Source: Heloderma charlesbogerti (Eukaryota; Chordata; Lepidosauria; Squamata; Helodermatidae). Taken from it: a DNA stretch of 64,000 nt. Location: positions 3,534,001-3,598,000 of the forward strand of contig JANEZZ010000728.1 of the NCBI GenBank assembly GCA_026122225.1. The letters run 5' to 3'. Under the pieces are notes generated by a model that had not been told where the DNA came from, did no database searches, and saw only the letters and a program-made list of their open reading frames with translations. Below, piece by piece: positions 61,350 to 64,000 of this stretch (positions are counted from its first letter, which is position 1; the number at the start of each line of letters is the position of its first letter). The position numbers were made by a program, and so were the translations under genes.

Positions 61350-64000
61350 ATGAATCAAGGTAAGCTGGAGGTGGTCAAACATGAGATGGCAAGATTGAAC
61401 ATCGACATCTTGGGAATCAGCGAACTAAAATGGACAGGCATGGGCGAACTTAATTCAGGTGACCATCATATCTACTATTGTGGGCAAGAATCCCTTAGAA
61501 GAAATGGAGTAGCACTCATAGTCAACAAAAGGGTGGGAAAAGCAGTACTGGGGTACAATCTTAAAAATGATAGAATGATCTCAGTACGAATCCAAGGCAA
61601 ACCATTCAACATCACAGTAATTCAAGTCTGTGCCCCAACCACTGATGCCGAAGAAGCTGAGGTTGATCGGTTCTATGAAGACCTACAACACCTTCTAGAA
61701 CTAACACCGAAAAAAGATGTCCTCTTCATCATAGGGGATTGGAATGCTAAAGTAGGAAGTCAAGAAATCACCAGGATAACAGGCAGGCATGGCCTTGGTG
61801 TACAAAATGAAGCAGGACAAAAGCTAATAGAGTTTTGCCAAGAGAACATGCTGATCATAGCAAACACTCTTTTCCAACAGCACAAGAGGCGACTCTACAC
61901 ATGGACGTCACCAGATGGTCAATATCGAAATCAGATTGATTATGTCCTTTGCAGCCAAAGATGGAGAAGCTCTATACAGTCTGTAAAAACAAGACCTGGA
62001 GCTGACTGTGGCTCAGATCATGAGCTGCTTCTTGCAAAATTTCGGCTTAAATTGAAGAACGTCGGGAAAACCACTAAACCGTTCAGGTATGACCTAAATC
62101 ATATCCCTGATGAATATACAGTGGAGGTGAGGAATAGATTTCAGGGATTAGACCTGATAGACAGAGTGCCTGAGGAACTATGGACGGAGGTCCGTAACAT
62201 TGTTCAGGAGGCAGCAACGAAATCCGTCCCAAAGAAAAAGAAATGCAAGAAAGCCAAGTGGCTGTCTGATGAGGCTTTACAAGTAGCTCACGAAAGAAGG
62301 GAAGCGAAAAGCAAGGGAGAAAGGGGAAGATATATCCAACTGAATGCAGAGTTCCAGAGAATAGCAAGGAGAGACAAGAAGGCCTTCTTAAATGAACAAT
62401 GCAAAGAAATCGAGGAAAACAACAGAATGGGAAAGACTAGAGATCTCTTCAAGAAAATTGGAGATCTCAAGGGAACGTTTTGTGCAAAGACGGGCATGAT
62501 AAAGGACAAAGAAGGCAGGGACCTAACAGAAGCAGATGAGATTAAAAAGAGGTGGCAAGAATACACAGAAGAACTATACAGGAAAGATCTGAATGTCCCT
62601 GATAGCCATGATAGTGCGGTCACTGAACTGGAGCCAGACATCCTAGAGAGTGAAGTCAAGTGGGCCTTAGGAAGCATTAGTAACAACAAAGCTAGCGGAG
62701 ATGACAGTATTCCAGCCGAGCTATTTAAAATCCTAAAAGATGATGCTGTTAAAGTGCTGCATTCAATATGCCAACAAATCTGGAACACTCAACAGTGGCC
62801 ACAAGACTGGAAAAGGTCAGTTTACATTCCAATTCCAAAGAAGGGCAACGCCAAAGAGTGTTCAAACTACCGCACCATTGCGCTCATTTCACATGCCAGC
62901 AAGGTGATGCTCAAAATCCTACAAGCTAGGCTTCAGCAGTATGCGAACCGAGAACTACCGGAAGTACAAGCTGGGTTTAGAAGAGGCAGAGGAACTAGAG
63001 ATCAAATCGCCAACATTCGCTGCATCATGGAGAAAGCAAGAGAATTCCAGAAAAATGTCTATTTCTGCTTCACTGACTACGCTAAAGCCTTTGATTGTGT
63101 GGATCACAACAAACTGTGGCAAATTCTTAAAGTGATGGGAGTACCAGACCACCTTACCTGTCTCCTGAGAAACCTGTACGAGGGTCAAGAAGCAACAGTA
63201 AGAACCAGACATGGAACAACCGATTGGTTCAAAATTGGGAAAGGAGTACGACAAGGCTGCATATTGTCACCCTGCTTATTTAACTTATATGCAGAGTACA
63301 TCATGAGAAATGCCGGGCTGGATGAATCAAAGGTCGGAATTAAGATTGCCGGGAGAATTATCAACAACCTCCGATATGCAGACGATACCACCCTAATGGC
63401 AGAAAGCGAAGAGGATCTCAAGAGCCTCTTGTTGAGGGTGAAAGAGGAGAGTGCAAAAGCTGGTTTGAAACTCAACATTAAAAAAACTAAGATCATGGCA
63501 TGTGGCCCCATCACTTCCTGGCATATGGAAGGGGAAGAAATGGAAGCTGTGACAGATTTTATTTTCTTGCGCTCCAAGGTCACCGCAGACGGTGACTGTA
63601 GCCATGAAATTAAGACGCTTGCTCCTTGGGAGCAAGTAAGAAGCAGAGACATCACCTTGCCGACAAAGGTCCGTCTAATCAAAGCTATGGTTTTCCCAGT
63701 AGTAATGTATGGCTGTGAGAGCTGGACTATAAGGAAGGCTGAGCGCCGAAGAATTGATGCTTTCGAACTGTGGTGCTGGAGAAGACTCTTACGAGTCCCC
63801 TGGACTGCAAGGAGGTCAAATCAGTCCATCCTAAAGGAAATCAACCCTGAGTGCTCATTGGAAGGACAGATACTGAAGCTCCAATATTTTGGCCACCTAA
63901 TGCGAAGAGAAAACTCCCTGGAAAAGACCCTGATGCTGGGAAAGACTGAAGGCAAAAGGAGAAGGGGACGGCAGAGGATGAGATGGCTAGATAGCATCAC
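61350..64000 (+). CDS. BovB copy 4 endonuclease-reverse transcriptase, open to window end
   Basis: From ATG 61350 the frame reads MNQGKLEVVKHEMARLNIDI and stays open for at least 883 codons with no stop. It includes ISELKW, GDWNAKVGS and SDHELL (endonuclease), then RT motif A with one change (CFTDYAKAFD, Ile to Thr), motif B (GVRQGCILSP) and motif C (YADDTTLMAES). At 63610-63640 a 2-bp loss and a net 25-bp loss together remove 27 bp, restoring frame after a garbled patch (IKTLAPWEQV). A further 6-bp in-frame loss lies near 63879. The Asn in LGTWNVRS lies just before this ATG (codons 61329-61349), so the complete endonuclease needs a start upstream of the TGA. Confidence 0.88.
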   Translation, partial: MNQGKLEVVKHEMARLNIDILGISELKWTGMGELNSGDHHIYYCGQESLRRNGVALIVNKRVGKAVLGYNLKNDRMISVRIQGKPFNITVIQVCAPTTDAEEAEVDRFYEDLQHLLELTPKKDVLFIIGDWNAKVGSQEITRITGRHGLGVQNEAGQKLIEFCQENMLIIANTLFQQHKRRLYTWTSPDGQYRNQIDYVLCSQRWRSSIQSVKTRPGADCGSDHELLLAKFRLKLKNVGKTTKPFRYDLNHIPDEYTVEVRNRFQGLDLIDRVPEELWTEVRNIVQEAATKSVPKKKKCKKAKWLSDEALQVAHERREAKSKGERGRYIQLNAEFQRIARRDKKAFLNEQCKEIEENNRMGKTRDLFKKIGDLKGTFCAKTGMIKDKEGRDLTEADEIKKRWQEYTEELYRKDLNVPDSHDSAVTELEPDILESEVKWALGSISNNKASGDDSIPAELFKILKDDAVKVLHSICQQIWNTQQWPQDWKRSVYIPIPKKGNAKECSNYRTIALISHASKVMLKILQARLQQYANRELPEVQAGFRRGRGTRDQIANIRCIMEKAREFQKNVYFCFTDYAKAFDCVDHNKLWQILKVMGVPDHLTCLLRNLYEGQEATVRTRHGTTDWFKIGKGVRQGCILSPCLFNLYAEYIMRNAGLDESKVGIKIAGRIINNLRYADDTTLMAESEEDLKSLLLRVKEESAKAGLKLNIKKTKIMACGPITSWHMEGEEMEAVTDFIFLRSKVTADGDCSHEIKTLAPWEQVRSRDITLPTKVRLIKAMVFPVVMYGCESWTIRKAERRRIDAFELWCWRRLLRVPWTARRSNQSILKEINPECSLEGQILKLQYFGHLMRRENSLEKTLMLGKTEGKRRRGRQRMRWLDSI

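Larger units (their letters stand above)
60937..64000 (+). mobile_element. BovB (RTE) LINE copy 4, near full length, runs off window
   Basis: It starts at the same 5' terminus as copy 2 (ccccttcatggatcactgcc), followed by the leader, endonuclease and RT regions. It is cut by the window end at ggctagatagcatcac, roughly 130-150 bases short of the expected 3' end. The 5' terminus can form a 7-bp stem (ccccttc 60937-60943 with gaagggg 60967-60973). It lies in the sense direction within SLC9A2 intron 1. Confidence 0.95.

Noticed and set aside
1..64000. CRISPR arrays, bacterial operons, prophage or plasmid features
   Set aside because: There are no regularly spaced direct repeats, no ribosome-binding-site-led gene runs, and clear vertebrate exon/intron and retrotransposon structure throughout.

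Overview
This window looks like nuclear DNA from a squamate reptile (lizard or snake; I cannot resolve further). Its vertebrate genes are split by long introns. It is rich in RTE-type BovB LINEs, carries a CR1 LINE and squamate-style tRNA-derived SINEs, and has many small palindromic DNA transposons. No bacterial or viral gene organisation is seen.

Two host genes lie head to tail on the + strand. The left end (1 to about 14.9 kb) holds the last four coding exons of SLC9A4 (sodium/proton exchanger NHE4), encoding only its cytoplasmic tail, then the stop codon and a poly(A) signal. At the right (about 57.1-58.3 kb) a CpG-rich block carries the promoter region, 5' UTR and first coding exon of SLC9A2 (NHE2), which runs on through its first intron past the window end. 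SLC9A4 followed by SLC9A2 in the same direction is the order known in mammals, which supports both identifications.

The roughly 42 kb between the genes and the start of SLC9A2 intron 1 are mostly repeats. There are six BovB copies of very different ages: a 72-bp scrap (9.15 kb), a 2.9-kb 5'-truncated copy with a perfect 43-bp target duplication (17.0-19.9 kb), a decayed full-length copy (28.0-31.2 kb), a 5'-inverted copy with an 870-codon open frame (41.3-44.5 kb), a 0.36-kb 3' fragment (59.8-60.2 kb), and a nearly intact copy running off the window (60.9 kb to end). A 5'-truncated CR1 with a readable reverse transcriptase lies at 54.75-55.9 kb.

The most unusual structures are two. (1) A hAT-type element at 52.14-53.63 kb, with a perfect 8-bp target duplication, contains a symmetric foldback unit with five nested palindromes. 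(2) A hAT-type MITE sits 36 bp upstream of the SLC9A4 terminal exon, and its 8-bp target duplication appears to have duplicated the candidate splicing branch point. SLC9A2 also has a short upstream ORF with a better start context than the main ORF. Repeat family names beyond BovB, CR1, hAT-like and tRNA/5S-derived SINE are deliberately not given, because no database was searched.
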